Source of the DNA: Flavobacteriaceae bacterium
GTDB lineage: Bacteria > Bacteroidota > Bacteroidia > Flavobacteriales > Flavobacteriaceae
Length of the DNA stretch: 64,000 nt
Direction of reading: 5' to 3'
Assembly (NCBI GenBank): GCA_002746415.1
Contig: NVXD01000021.1
Location: 31,198-95,197, forward strand
Position numbers and translations under genes: made by a program. This document shows, in pieces, positions 24,769 to 34,304 of the stretch. Each line of letters begins with the position of its first letter. Within the stretch, counting starts at the first letter, position 1. A model generated the notes under the pieces. It had not been told where the DNA came from. It did no database searches and worked only from the letters and a program-made list of their open reading frames with translations.

Positions 24769-27249
24769 TTAAGATCCACACATTAGGCAGTCATCATCTG
24801 CCTGCCCTTCCTTGGCTTTAGCAATCATTTCCTTCATTTCTTCGGCCGTCATTGGTTGTATATCTACTTCTTGTTGACTTGCTGGTGTTGTTTCTACTTT
24901 AAGGGCTGCAGCTCCTCCCTCTGGCGTTGCCGCAACAACTTCTCCATCTGCAGCTATACTTACAGGAACTTCTTTCTTTTTGGTGTTGTCCAACGTGAAT
25001 TTAATAGCATCAACAGCAGATTTTGTTCTTAAATAATACATCCCTGTTTTAAGGCCACTTTTCCATGCATAGAAATGCATAGATGTAAGCTTTGAGTAGT
25101 TTGCGTTCTCCATGAACAAGTTTAAAGATTGACTCTGGTCTATAAAATAACCTCTGTGCCTAGACATGTCAATAATATCTTTCATGCTCAACTCCCATAC
25201 TGTTTTATACAATTCCTTAATATCCTCTGGAACTACATCAATACCCTGAACTGATCCATTGGCACGCATTAATTCTTGTTTTAAATTCTCATTCCATAGA
25301 CCAAGCTTCACTAAGTCTTCCAATAAGTGCTTATTTACTACTATAAACTCACCTGACAGTACTCTACGCGTATAAATATTAGAGGTATAAGGCTCAAAAC
25401 ATTCATTATTACCCAATATCTGAGAAGTAGAAGCAGTAGGCATAGGAGCCACCAATAAGGAATTTCGAACCCCGTTTTTCAGAACTGATTTTCGAAGTTT
25501 TCCCCAATCCCAGCGACCTGAAAGTTCCTCATCTTTAATTCCCCATAAGTTGTGCTGAAACTCTCCTTGTGATATTGGAGAACCGTCGTAGGTAGAATAA
25601 GTTCCTTCTATTTTTGCCATTTCCATTGAAGCTGTAATGGCTGCAAAGTATAGTGTTTCAAAAATCTCTTGGTTTAATTGTTTTGCCTCATCACTTGTAA
25701 ATGGCAATCGAAGCATAATAAAAACGTCCGCCAATCCTTGAACACCAAGCCCTATAGGTCTGTGGCGAACATTGGAATTTTCTGCTTCTTTTACAGGATA
25801 ATAGTTTCTATCAATAACTCGGTTTAAGTTTTGAGTAACACGTTTGGTTACCTTAAACAACTCATCATGGTCAAACGCCCCATCTTTAATAAACATGGGC
25901 AAAGCAATAGAAGCTAAATTACAAACTGCTACTTCATCCTCAGAAGTGTATTCCATTATCTCCGTACAAAGATTTGAAGACTTAATCGTTCCTAAGTTTT
26001 TTTGATTACTCTTTCGGTTAGCTGCATCTTTATACAACATATATGGGGTCCCTGTCTCTATCTGTGACTCCAATATTTTTTCCCAAAGTTCTCTGGCTTT
26101 AATTGTTTTTCTTCCTTTTCCTGCCTTCTCATACTTTAAGTATAATTTATCAAAGGCTTCACTATGCATATTGAAAAGGTCTGGACATTCATTTGGACAC
26201 ATCAGCGTCCATTCTTCATTGGCCTCTACTCTTTTCATGAACAAATCTGGAATCCACATGGCATAGAAAAGGTCACGTGCTCGCATCTCTTCTTTTCCTG
26301 TATTTTTTTTAAGATCTAGAAAGTCATAAATATCTGCATGCCATGGTTCCACATAGATTGCAAAACTCCCTTTACGTTTTCCCCCTCCTTGATCCACATA
26401 TCTTGCCGTGTCATTAAAAACCCGCAACATAGGAACAATGCCATTAGAAGTGCCATTGGTTCCCGCAATATAGGACCCTGTGGCTCTAACATTGTGAATA
26501 GACAACCCTATACCACCTGCAGATTGTGAGATTTTTGCAGTTTGTTTTAGCGTATCGTATATTCCATCAATACTATCATCCTGCATGGCAAGTAAGAAAC
26601 AAGAAGACATTTGTGGTTTTGGTGTACCAGAATTGAAAAGTGTAGGTGTAGCATGCGTAAAGTACTTTTTAGACATCAACTCATAGGTCTCTATAACCGA
26701 TTCCATATCGTCCAAATGAATTCCCACTGCAACTCTCATCAGCATGTGTTGTGGACGTTCTGCAATTTTACCATTCAATTTTAAAAGGTATGAACGTTCC
26801 AATGTTTTAAAACCAAAATAATCGTAGCCAAAATCTCGGTTATAAATAATGGTGGAATCCAGCATCTCAGAATTTTCTGAAACAACTTTATATACCTCAT
26901 CTGACAACAATGGGGCTTCCTTACCTGTCCTTGGGTTTACATATTCATAAAGATCCTTCATGGTTTCTGAGAAGGATTTTTTTGTGTTTTTATGTAAGTT
27001 AGAAACAGAAATCCGCGCAGCAAGTTTTGCATAATCTGGATGTGTAGTTGTCATGGTAGCCGCAATTTCTGCCGCGAGGTTATCCAATTCAGAAGTGGTT
27101 ACTCCATCATACAGACCCTCAATCACTCTCATAGATATTTTAACCGGATCTACAAGATCATTTAATCCATAACATAATTTTCTTACCCTTGCCGTGATTT
27201 TGTCAAACATCATCGGCTCTTTTCGTCCATCTCTTTTTAGTACATACAT
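24769..27249 (-). CDS. nrdA: Ribonucleoside-diphosphate reductase alpha subunit (class Ia)
   Basis: 826 residues, the catalytic subunit that makes deoxyribonucleotides. An ATP-cone occupies roughly residues 1-95 ([21 protein letters not shown]), indicating allosteric activity control. Visible active-site features are the SSCFLL redox Cys, the NLCTEI and [12 protein letters not shown] segments, the conserved MPTASTSQI, and the paired radical-transfer Tyr in [13 protein letters not shown]. The C-terminus CLMCGS (C821, C824) is the thioredoxin-exchanging pair. It lies 147 bp downstream of nrdB on the same strand, and a strong terminator follows. Confidence 0.97.
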   Translation of the reverse strand: MYVLKRDGRKEPMMFDKITARVRKLCYGLNDLVDPVKISMRVIEGLYDGVTTSELDNLAAEIAATMTTTHPDYAKLAARISVSNLHKNTKKSFSETMKDLYEYVNPRTGKEAPLLSDEVYKVVSENSEMLDSTIIYNRDFGYDYFGFKTLERSYLLKLNGKIAERPQHMLMRVAVGIHLDDMESVIETYELMSKKYFTHATPTLFNSGTPKPQMSSCFLLAMQDDSIDGIYDTLKQTAKISQSAGGIGLSIHNVRATGSYIAGTNGTSNGIVPMLRVFNDTARYVDQGGGKRKGSFAIYVEPWHADIYDFLDLKKNTGKEEMRARDLFYAMWIPDLFMKRVEANEEWTLMCPNECPDLFNMHSEAFDKLYLKYEKAGKGRKTIKARELWEKILESQIETGTPYMLYKDAANRKSNQKNLGTIKSSNLCTEIMEYTSEDEVAVCNLASIALPMFIKDGAFDHDELFKVTKRVTQNLNRVIDRNYYPVKEAENSNVRHRPIGLGVQGLADVFIMLRLPFTSDEAKQLNQEIFETLYFAAITASMEMAKIEGTYSTYDGSPISQGEFQHNLWGIKDEELSGRWDWGKLRKSVLKNGVRNSLLVAPMPTASTSQILGNNECFEPYTSNIYTRRVLSGEFIVVNKHLLEDLVKLGLWNENLKQELMRANGSVQGIDVVPEDIKELYKTVWELSMKDIIDMSRHRGYFIDQSQSLNLFMENANYSKLTSMHFYAWKSGLKTGMYYLRTKSAVDAIKFTLDNTKKKEVPVSIAADGEVVAATPEGGAAALKVETTPASQQEVDIQPMTAEEMKEMIAKAKEGQADDDCLMCGS

Positions 27250-27396
27250 GTTGCTACAATTGTTTTTTAAGTTTATTAGTCAGTTTATTCTTCTGTATGT
27301 TAAAAATTAACATATGAAAAGGTCTCAATTTGCTCCCCATGGTTCAAATCCAAATAATTATTGGGTTTTGGGGGAATTATATTTTTAATTTATGTG

Positions 27397-28383
27397 TTAG
27401 AAATCAGCGTCGAAACTGATTTTCTGGGCGTCACCATCTTTTTCACTATTAAGCACTCCTGCTTTCTGGTATTCCGATACTCTTTTTTCAAAGAAGTTGG
27501 TCTTTCCTTGAAGTGAAATCATATCCATAAAATCAAATGGATTGGAAGCTTGATACACTTTTTCGCATTCTAATTCTACCAAAAGTCTATCGGTCACGAA
27601 CTCTAGATATTGTATCATTAATTTAGAATTCATTCCTATAAGACTCACAGGAAGGGATTCTGTAATAAATTCTCGCTCTATATTTAAAGCATCTACAAGA
27701 ATTTCTTTGATTCGCTCTTTAGAAACTTTATTTACTAAATGATGATTATGAAGATGAACTGCAAAATCACAATGCATTCCCTCATCTCTAGAAATCAATT
27801 CATTGGAAAAGGCCAATCCTGGCAACAACCCTCTTTTCTTTAACCAAAAAATAGAGCAAAAAGACCCTGAGAAGAAAATACCTTCAACTGCTGCGAATGC
27901 AATTAAACGCTCTGCAAAACTTGGTGAATCTATCCATTTTAATGCCCAATCCGCTTTCTTTTTAATTGCCGGAAAATTATCTATAGCCTTGAATAATTTA
28001 TCTTTTTCCGTATCATCTTTCACATAGGTGTCAATCAATAATGAATATGTTTCTGAATGAATATTCTCCATCATAATTTGAAACCCATAGAAAAATTTAG
28101 CTTCAGAGTACTGAACTTCATTTACAAAATTTTCTGCTAAATTCTCATTTACAATGCCATCAGAAGCAGCAAAAAATGCCAAAATATGTTTGATAAAATA
28201 GCGCTCGTCATCATTCAACTTATTATTCCAGTCAGATAAATCTTGGTGCAAATCTATTTCTTCCGCAGTCCATATACAGGCCTCTTGTTTTTTATACCAC
28301 TCCCATAAATCATGGTGTTGTATAGGGAATATAACAAATCTATTCTTGTTTTCCTGTAAAATAGGCTCTATTGCTGCTGACAT
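27397..28383 (-). CDS. nrdB: Ribonucleoside-diphosphate reductase beta subunit
   Basis: 328 residues, the radical-generating subunit. The di-iron ligands are all visible: D75 ([10 protein letters not shown]), E106 and H109 (ENIHSE), E167, E201 and H204 (RDEGMHCDF). The radical Tyr is Y113 (HSETYSLL), so this is a classical tyrosyl-radical class Ia protein of the eukaryote-like sequence type. It is transcribed before nrdA, the reverse of the E. coli order. The 211-bp leader up to the candidate RNA terminator holds no clear NrdR-box pair. Confidence 0.96.
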   Translation of the reverse strand: MSAAIEPILQENKNRFVIFPIQHHDLWEWYKKQEACIWTAEEIDLHQDLSDWNNKLNDDERYFIKHILAFFAASDGIVNENLAENFVNEVQYSEAKFFYGFQIMMENIHSETYSLLIDTYVKDDTEKDKLFKAIDNFPAIKKKADWALKWIDSPSFAERLIAFAAVEGIFFSGSFCSIFWLKKRGLLPGLAFSNELISRDEGMHCDFAVHLHNHHLVNKVSKERIKEILVDALNIEREFITESLPVSLIGMNSKLMIQYLEFVTDRLLVELECEKVYQASNPFDFMDMISLQGKTNFFEKRVSEYQKAGVLNSEKDGDAQKISFDADF

Positions 28384-28594
28384 ATGCTGTTAATTTAATG
28401 TTGTGGGAGAAGATAGAATTTACCTTACTCTTGGGACTAACAAAGATTGAAAAATGCAATCGATTTATGAAGTGTGTTTTATCATTTCAACCACAAAGTT
28501 CTTAACATGTACTGTTGAAATCTAAGCTGAATAGTGATGTTTGTTGACTTTTTTGATGTCTAAATCACGTATATCTTTTTCATAAAGGAGCTGT
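28384..28594 (-). other. Leader region of nrdB without a gene
   Basis: This AT-rich stretch lies between the nrdB start and the small-RNA terminator. A near-match to the -7 element (CAAAGATT at 28441-28448 on plus, one mismatch) could serve nrdB. No cobalamin riboswitch or NrdR boxes were recognised. Confidence 0.4.
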
Positions 28595-28644
28595 AAAAAA
28601 AAACAAACCAAAAAACATAAAAAAAATATGCTTTTTGGTTTGTT
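28595..28644 (-). terminator. Intrinsic terminator of the candidate RNA
   Basis: A 13-bp perfect stem (28602-28614 with 28632-28644) is followed on the minus strand by nine T residues (28595-28603, the first two paired into the stem end). Confidence 0.75.
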
Positions 28645-28752
28645 GGAAAGGGGCGCATGATAAATCATCTGACTATAATTAGTTTTATTACCAAACTTAC
28701 GGCTCACTTAATAGTCATTACTTGTAACTGGATTAGCTGATCTAGGTAGTTC
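28595..28752 (-). ncRNA. Candidate small structured RNA with own promoter and terminator
   Basis: Minus-strand transcript of about 158 nt. The proposed promoter has -7 box TAGGTTTC (28757-28764, one mismatch to TAnnTTTG) and a -33 TTG 22 bp further upstream. Inside, TGACTAT pairs with ATAGTCA about 34 nt later, GTTAC with GTAAT, and TGATTTATCA forms a small hairpin. It ends with arms AACAAACCAAAAA and TTTTTGGTTTGTT followed by nine T residues. No open frame fills it. It could be a stand-alone small RNA or a leader attenuator of nrdB. No Rfam family was recognised. Confidence 0.45.
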
Positions 28753-28906
28753 CCCCGAAACCTATAACCGTGCAATTTAACAAGTCCAACAAGTTGGCTT
28801 GATTTTCCAATTAGTCACAATAACTATTGAATAAAAATATCTTAATTAAAAAATATTCTCCATATGAACCGTAATTTAGTTTGATAATATAAAATCATTG
28901 TCTTTT

Positions 28907-29458
28907 TTAATTTTTTCTATTAGCCGTAAAATTTCCTTGAATATTTATTCGCTTTCTTTCAGAATTATTCATAGCTACCTCAATGGTTCCTTTTAGAACA
29001 TCTTGGCTTATATACTCTATTTTTATTTTACCAGAATTTGCAAAAAATGGCAATTCTCCAGAACTTCTAATGTTTGCAAAACCAAAAACACCATCAAAGC
29101 AATTAATAAAACCATCAATATTGTTCGCCACTTTATAAGTGCCTGTTTTTATTTGCTGCCCTTTTTCAGTCTTTTTCGAAATTAAAAATTGCATGGAATG
29201 CATTTGATGGTTTTTATGATTTTTTAGGCCTAATTTTAATGTATTGTATCTAATCCCTTTTGAAGATGTAACATCCACCGTCTCAAAATAAATTACTCCT
29301 TTAAATTTTTTCTGTATATCCCCTGTAGTGCTTATGCTGTAATTTCCATTTTCCAGGTTTGACTTTATTAACTTCCTTTTGGATGTGCCAGAGGTAAATA
29401 TTACAAGGACCATAATCCATAGTGTGGTCTTAAATACTCTTGTTAACAGGTTATACAT
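28907..29458 (-). CDS. Exported hypothetical protein
   Basis: 183 residues. The N-terminus has a hydrophobic segment (TLWIMVLVIFTSG) consistent with a signal peptide or anchor. The rest alternates short beta-like stretches and ends KRINIQGNFTANRKN; it is basic and lacks recognisable catalytic motifs. No family was recognised with confidence. It follows the 48-residue peptide gene by 43 bp on the same strand, and both are divergent from the LytTR regulator, so they may be its targets. Confidence 0.6.
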   Translation of the reverse strand: MYNLLTRVFKTTLWIMVLVIFTSGTSKRKLIKSNLENGNYSISTTGDIQKKFKGVIYFETVDVTSSKGIRYNTLKLGLKNHKNHQMHSMQFLISKKTEKGQQIKTGTYKVANNIDGFINCFDGVFGFANIRSSGELPFFANSGKIKIEYISQDVLKGTIEVAMNNSERKRINIQGNFTANRKN

Positions 29459-29501
29459 AGTTTGGCGGTGCTGATTCTTCTATAGCTGTGTTTCTTATAA
29501 A

Positions 29502-29648
29502 TTATTTCAAAGAAAATATCTTAGATGTCATATCATTTTCTGTGATGGTATCATTGTTTAATAAAATTTTGTCCTCCTTTTCATTTATGATAATAGCCAT
29601 AATCAAAACAATTAAAACTGCTGCAAACATTAATAAACACTTCTTCAT
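29502..29648 (-). CDS. 48-residue membrane or exported peptide
   Basis: A 49-codon frame beginning MKKCLLMFAAVLIVLIMAIII: a Lys-Lys start followed by a hydrophobic segment to about residue 21, then an acidic/polar tail of 27 residues. The pattern is a classic signal peptide or membrane anchor. It is the first gene of a two-gene minus-strand unit with the exported protein at 28907 and is divergent from the response regulator. Likely real because of the clean N-terminus and spacing; function unknown. Confidence 0.6.
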   Translation of the reverse strand: MKKCLLMFAAVLIVLIMAIIINEKEDKILLNNDTITENDMTSKIFSLK

Positions 29649-29996
29649 AATTAGAAACTTAAAATAATTTATAAAGTATTGCTGTTATTTAATTTTGGAA
29701 TAAAGATATTAGGGAGGTTTCCTATATAATTGGCATTATGTATAAATGGCATCATTTTTTGTATGAATGGTAAATTCAAATTTCAAGAAGTTTGATTTTT
29801 ATTCAGTTATTTGATTTTCAATCATTTATAAGGTTTTAATATTAAATAATATTGCAGTAATATTCTTATTATTCACATTATTTAAAAACCAGTTCCCATT
29901 GTTTTTACCCCAACGATACTTAATGCTTGTCCATTTGCACATCTTTTTATGCAATTGAGATACAATAAAGTTATTTTTGAGTACATTCAATATTCT
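29649..29996. other. Divergent intergenic region upstream of the LytTR regulator
   Basis: 348 bp, AT-rich, without a gene. It contains the -7 box of the regulator at its right end. No LytTR-type direct repeat could be identified by eye. Confidence 0.4.
29972..29979 (+). promoter_or_regulatory. -7 promoter element of the response regulator gene
   Basis: TATTTTTG is an exact TAnnTTTG match. The expected transcription start, about 4-7 bp downstream, would lie upstream of ATG 29997 but past the ATG at 29949, so it supports the internal start. Confidence 0.5.
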
Positions 29997-30731
29997 ATGT
30001 TAGACGCAGTAATAGTAGACGATGAAGAAAAGGCAATTCAAAGCCTTTCATGGGAGTTAACTAATTTTAGTGATGAAATAAAAGTGGTTGCTTCATTTAC
30101 AGATGCCCATGAAGCTCTTGCTTATTTGGATAAAAACGGTCCCGATTGCCTTTTTCTTGATATTGAAATGCCTGTTATGGATGGTTTTCAATTTATTCAA
30201 AAATTAAAGAATAAAGAGTTTCCTGTGGTAATCACCACTGCTTACAATCAATACGCCATTAAAGCCTTGAAAAACGAAGCCATAGATTATCTTTTAAAGC
30301 CTATTGACACAGATGATCTAAAGGATACTATTGTTAAGATAAAAAAATTCAATTCAAGAAATTTTACTGCTGAAAAATTAGAGAGCATTCTACTTAATTT
30401 TAACGCTAATTCATTAAAAAAGAAAGTGACCATAAATACAGATGGTAAACTATTGTTTTTAGACAGCGATGAAATTTTATACGCTGAATCTGATGGTAAT
30501 TATAGCACCTTATATTTGGCCGATGGACAGAAAATAGTACTTACCAAAAAATTGAAAGAAGTAAATCAATTATTACCTGCTGACTCTTTTTTTAGAATTC
30601 ATAACTCTTATATTATTAATCTTAATAAAATTAAAGAGTTTCTTAAAACCGATGGATATGTTGTATTGCAGTCAAATCATAAAATACCAGTATCTAGACA
30701 AAAGAAGTCGGATTTTCTTGATTTATTATAA
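29997..30731 (+). CDS. LytTR family response regulator
   Basis: 244 residues. The receiver domain (about 1-120) has the acidic pair in VDDEEKA, phospho-acceptor D55 (LFLDIEMPVMDG) and K101 (LLKPID). The LytTR DNA-binding domain follows (about 140-244), with ILYAESDGNYSTLYL and FFRIHNSYIINL. The start was set at ATG 29997, 48 bp inside the longest frame, because the receiver fold begins there and the -7 box lies just upstream. It is paired with the sensor kinase 3 bp downstream. Confidence 0.93.
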   Translation: MLDAVIVDDEEKAIQSLSWELTNFSDEIKVVASFTDAHEALAYLDKNGPDCLFLDIEMPVMDGFQFIQKLKNKEFPVVITTAYNQYAIKALKNEAIDYLLKPIDTDDLKDTIVKIKKFNSRNFTAEKLESILLNFNANSLKKKVTINTDGKLLFLDSDEILYAESDGNYSTLYLADGQKIVLTKKLKEVNQLLPADSFFRIHNSYIINLNKIKEFLKTDGYVVLQSNHKIPVSRQKKSDFLDLL

Positions 30732-30734
30732 CGT

Positions 30735-32711
30735 ATGCTAGCCATCACTAAATTCTTGTTACAAAAAAACCAACTACTTAGCGTTTCTATCAAGAATTTA
30801 CTGATAGCTATTTTTATTTTATTATTTATTGCACCTGGGTTTTCCCAATCCATACCAAATTCATTTAAAAAAACGATCGATAGCATAATTAATGCCGCTC
30901 CTACAACTTATAGCGGCATTAACGCCGGTTTAATACAGCATCGTAGAGACACCTTGTATATGCAGTATTTCTCCAATGCCGCTAAAAGAGCAGGCTATAA
31001 GAACGGGATAGTGTACGCACTAAACCAAATGGGCACTAAATACAGAAATATTTCCGAATTTAACAAAGCCATCAAGTTACACAGCGAAGCCTTAAAATTG
31101 GCGGTCGAGGCCAACAATTTAGAGCTTAGAATCTATAGTCTAAATATGTTAGGTGTTGTGTACCGGAAGACAGACTCCATAAAATCTGCACTTGACTACG
31201 GGCAAAGAGCTCTTGCTCTTGCTCAAACAGTTGAACATCCCACTAAAGGAATTTTGTATGGCATTAATGTATCCTTAAATGGAATTGGGAATGTCTATAA
31301 AAAAATGGAACAATATGATTTAGCCATTGACAAGTTTTCAGAATCCCTATTGCTTGAAGAAAAATTAGGAAACCGTCTGGGTATGGCCATAAATCACCAA
31401 AATATTGGAGAATGTTATGAAGCAGAAGGTAAATTAAAAGAAGCACTAGAAAACTTCACTACTTCCTTAAAATACAATACTGAATTAAATTCTGAGAAAG
31501 GCACAATCATCTGTCAATATAGTATAGCACATGTCTATGTTCATCAAGACAAAACTATTGAAGCTCTTGAACTACTACAAAACACGCTTCCAAGGGCAAT
31601 AATACTTGATGACAAAATATTAGTTTCTGAAATATATATAAATATTGGGTGGGTTTATATAACGCTGAATAATTATAGCGCTGCACAAAAATATCTTGAG
31701 AAAGGTCTTGAGATGTCCCAAAAATACAATTTCCAAGAAGCAGAAGCAGAATCCTCCAAGTTCCTATCTGAACTTTATGAAAAAATGGGAGATTACGAAA
31801 CGGCTATGGCTTACTTCAAAATAGCAAAAGGTTTAGAGAAGAAAATGTCCAATAATCTTAATCGTCGTTATGTAAACGATATCATTATTCGATACGAGTC
31901 AGAAAAAACAAAGGTGCAAATTGAAGAGTTGGCCAAAGAAAATGAAAATGTTAGGCATAGACTTAGAAGAAACAATACCACCCTATTGATCAGTGGTCTT
32001 GCCTTGGCTCTCTTGGCAGGAATTCTTTACATTTTATACAGACAATATCAGTTGAACAATGAAAAAAAAGTACTCACCTTGGAGCAAAGCATGTTACGAA
32101 GTCAAATGAACCCCCATTTCTTGTTCAACTCCTTAAATTCCATTAAACTTTATATCATCAACAATGAAAAAAAGAATGCTGTTCGCTATTTAAACAAATT
32201 TTCGAAACTGATTAGAAAAATTCTTGAGGCATCCTCCAAGAAAGAAATAGCATTGGCTGAAGAATTAGAAACGGTGCAATTATATATGAACATTGAGAAT
32301 ATTCGTTTTTCGAATGAAATAGATTTTAAAATCACTATTGATGACAATATAAACCCTCATAACATAAAAATACCATCCCTTATACTGCAACCTTTCTTGG
32401 AAAATGCTATATGGCATGGACTATCGTCAAAGGAGGGCGAGAAAAAAATATCTCTTCATATAAGTAAAGAAAATCAATGGTTTACAAAAATTTCTATTAC
32501 TGATAATGGTGTGGGAAGACAAATGTCAGAGAAAATAAAAGAAAGCAAAGTGCTAAAAAGAAAATCTGTTGGAATAGATATTACCAAAGAACGATTGGCT
32601 AATTTTTCCAAGGATTATCAAAATTCTTTTGATGTTGCAATAGTTGATTTGTATGATGATGAAAATAACTCTTTAGGAACCAAGGTAGTTTTGGACATTC
32701 CAACTATTTAG
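30735..32711 (+). CDS. TPR-containing LytS-type sensor histidine kinase
   Basis: 658 residues. A signal-like segment at 20-37 precedes a periplasmic stretch of several tetratricopeptide repeats (about 75-370), a coiled coil (380-412), one membrane helix (416-436), then the LytS-type kinase. The phospho-accepting His is H461 in QMNPHFLFNSLNSI. The ATPase has LQPFLENAIWHGL, an ITDNGVG box and KSVGIDITKERL. It should phosphorylate the LytTR regulator encoded 3 bp upstream. Its last 8 bp overlap the convergent DUF3109 gene. Confidence 0.93.
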   Translation: MLAITKFLLQKNQLLSVSIKNLLIAIFILLFIAPGFSQSIPNSFKKTIDSIINAAPTTYSGINAGLIQHRRDTLYMQYFSNAAKRAGYKNGIVYALNQMGTKYRNISEFNKAIKLHSEALKLAVEANNLELRIYSLNMLGVVYRKTDSIKSALDYGQRALALAQTVEHPTKGILYGINVSLNGIGNVYKKMEQYDLAIDKFSESLLLEEKLGNRLGMAINHQNIGECYEAEGKLKEALENFTTSLKYNTELNSEKGTIICQYSIAHVYVHQDKTIEALELLQNTLPRAIILDDKILVSEIYINIGWVYITLNNYSAAQKYLEKGLEMSQKYNFQEAEAESSKFLSELYEKMGDYETAMAYFKIAKGLEKKMSNNLNRRYVNDIIIRYESEKTKVQIEELAKENENVRHRLRRNNTTLLISGLALALLAGILYILYRQYQLNNEKKVLTLEQSMLRSQMNPHFLFNSLNSIKLYIINNEKKNAVRYLNKFSKLIRKILEASSKKEIALAEELETVQLYMNIENIRFSNEIDFKITIDDNINPHNIKIPSLILQPFLENAIWHGLSSKEGEKKISLHISKENQWFTKISITDNGVGRQMSEKIKESKVLKRKSVGIDITKERLANFSKDYQNSFDVAIVDLYDDENNSLGTKVVLDIPTI

Positions 32712-33273
32712 AATGTTCGTTTGCTATTTCTTCTAACTCCGCATACCATTTTTTTCCAAACTTTCTTATTAATGCTTCCTTTACAAATTTATATATAGGC
32801 ACTTGTAATTCTTTTCCTAAACTACAGGCATCATCACAGATCTCCCATTTATGGTAATTCACAGCAACAAGCTCAGTATATTCTCTAACTCTAATAGGAT
32901 ATAAATGACATGAAACAGGTTTCTTCCATTTTATAACCCCTGCATTATAAGCTTCTTCTATACCACATTTTGTGATTCCGTTTTCGGAGAAAACCACATA
33001 TGCACATTCGCTTTCGTTTACCAAAGGCGTTTCCCACTCACCATCATCTCCCTTCACAAATGCTCCGTGTTCTTCAATAACGGCTATGCCTTCAGGTCGT
33101 AAAAATGGCTTTACATCACTATAAATATCCACCAAAATCTCTGTTTCACTATCTTCAACAGGAGCACCAGCATTCCCATCAATACAGCATGCTCCTTTGC
33201 AAGCGCTGAGATTACATACAAAGTCGTTTTCTATGATTTCTTCGGATACTATTGTTTTTCCTAACTGGAACAT
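32704..33273 (-). CDS. DUF3109 family Cys-rich protein
   Basis: 189 residues from the preferred start MFQLGKTIVSEEI; the longer frame begins at 33294. The N-terminal cluster FVCNLSACKGACC and later Cys residues (ITKCGIEEA, VSCHLYPIRV, EICDDACSLG) give the spaced Cys pattern of the DUF3109/YkgJ-like proteins, thought to bind zinc or an Fe-S cluster. It is single-copy and conserved in Bacteroidota with unknown function. Its 3' end overlaps that of the histidine kinase gene by 8 bp on the opposite strand. Confidence 0.88.
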   Translation of the reverse strand: MFQLGKTIVSEEIIENDFVCNLSACKGACCIDGNAGAPVEDSETEILVDIYSDVKPFLRPEGIAVIEEHGAFVKGDDGEWETPLVNESECAYVVFSENGITKCGIEEAYNAGVIKWKKPVSCHLYPIRVREYTELVAVNYHKWEICDDACSLGKELQVPIYKFVKEALIRKFGKKWYAELEEIANEHSK

Positions 33274-33366
33274 ACATTGGATTTCAATTGACAAAGATAC
33301 TTTTTTAAGCCATAATGCTAACGCTTTTATTTTTATTCAAAACATAAAAAAACGATGCATAAAACG

Positions 33367-33374
33367 TAAATTTG
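33367..33374 (+). promoter_or_regulatory. -7 promoter element of the marC-like gene
   Basis: TAAATTTG is an exact TAnnTTTG match 22 bp before ATG 33397. No -33 TTG was seen at normal distance. Confidence 0.45.
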
Positions 33375-33396
33375 AACAAAATTTAAATTCTTTTCA

Positions 33397-33969
33397 ATGA
33401 TTTTTGATTTTCATGAAATTGCTACTGCAAGCATGATCCTTTTTGCTGTAATTGACATTTTGGGAAGTATCCCCATTATTCTCGGGTTACGCAAAAAAGT
33501 TGGCCATATAGAATCTGGAAAAGCAACAATAGTTGCCGGAATTATCATGATAGCCTTTCTTTTTGTTGGCGAAAATATTTTAAAAATAATAGGGATTGAT
33601 GTCAATTCTTTTGCTGTTGCCGGAGCTCTTGTCATTTTCTTTTTGGCCATAGAAATGGTATTGGGCATAACAATATACAAAGATGATGAACCAGAGAGCG
33701 CATCCATTGTACCCATTGCTTTCCCTCTAATTGCTGGTGCTGGAACAATGACTTCCATTCTATCTTTGCGTGCAGAATATGACGTTCAAAATATTATTGT
33801 GGCAATAATTGTCAACGTTATTTTTGTTTACCTAGTTTTAAAATCCTCCAAAAAAATTGAAGCTGTACTTGGAAAAAGTGGTCTAAATATTATAAGAAAG
33901 GTTTTTGGGGTTATTCTATTGGCAATTGCAGTAAAATTATTTGCCACCAATATCAATCAATTATTTTAA
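33397..33969 (+). CDS. MarC family integral membrane protein
   Basis: 190 residues with six hydrophobic segments. The start FHEIATASMILFAVIDILGSIPIIL and the central SIVPIAFPLIAGAGTMTSILSL motif are characteristic of the MarC/UPF0056 family. Despite the name, MarC is not a proven drug exporter and its substrate is unknown. It is followed 18 bp later by a small membrane protein gene in the same unit. Confidence 0.92.
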   Translation: MIFDFHEIATASMILFAVIDILGSIPIILGLRKKVGHIESGKATIVAGIIMIAFLFVGENILKIIGIDVNSFAVAGALVIFFLAIEMVLGITIYKDDEPESASIVPIAFPLIAGAGTMTSILSLRAEYDVQNIIVAIIVNVIFVYLVLKSSKKIEAVLGKSGLNIIRKVFGVILLAIAVKLFATNINQLF

Positions 33970-33987
33970 GCTTTAAAAGTCTAAATT

Positions 33988-34191
33988 ATGAAAAGAACCT
34001 TTTCTATAATACTAACTATTTTGGCCTTGGCCCTGATTGCTTATAACGCAACCCTTATTGATTTTGAGAACCCTTTGGTAGGAGACAGCCTTATTGCATT
34101 AATTGGCATTTTGGCATCTCTTTGTGCAATTGTACTACTACTGATATATATTACCTCTAAAAAAATTGAAAAAAAGCTGGATGAAGATTAA
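33988..34191 (+). CDS. Small two-segment membrane protein
   Basis: 67 residues with two hydrophobic helices (about 4-24 and 34-57) and a highly charged C-terminus (SKKIEKKLDED). No family assigned. The tight spacing to the marC-like gene and the terminator just beyond suggest a two-gene operon. Possibly an accessory to the upstream membrane protein. Confidence 0.75.
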   Translation: MKRTFSIILTILALALIAYNATLIDFENPLVGDSLIALIGILASLCAIVLLLIYITSKKIEKKLDED

Positions 34192-34254
34192 TGGGGACTT
34201 ATCTATTCGTCTTGTGTTTGCAGAATTGTAACCTTATTTAATTATTGTTACTAA

Positions 34255-34282
34255 AAAAGGGATGCTGTTGCGCATCCCTTTT
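34255..34282. terminator. Bidirectional terminator between convergent genes
   Basis: AAAAGGGATG and CATCCCTTTT form a 10-bp stem with an 8-nt loop. A-runs and T-runs on the two sides allow termination on either strand. Confidence 0.85.
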
Positions 34283-34304
34283 CAAAATAATACTTTGTAT
34301 TGTT

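Noticed and set aside
28522..28707. 61-residue minus-strand frame over the candidate RNA
   Set aside because: It runs through the terminator hairpin and its T-run, has low-complexity composition and no plausible start context, so it is better explained by the RNA.
28384..28906. Cobalamin riboswitch or NrdR boxes before nrdB
   Set aside because: An AGTCAGATGA stretch vaguely resembles the B12 box, but the remaining conserved elements are missing. No pair of NrdR-type palindromes was seen.
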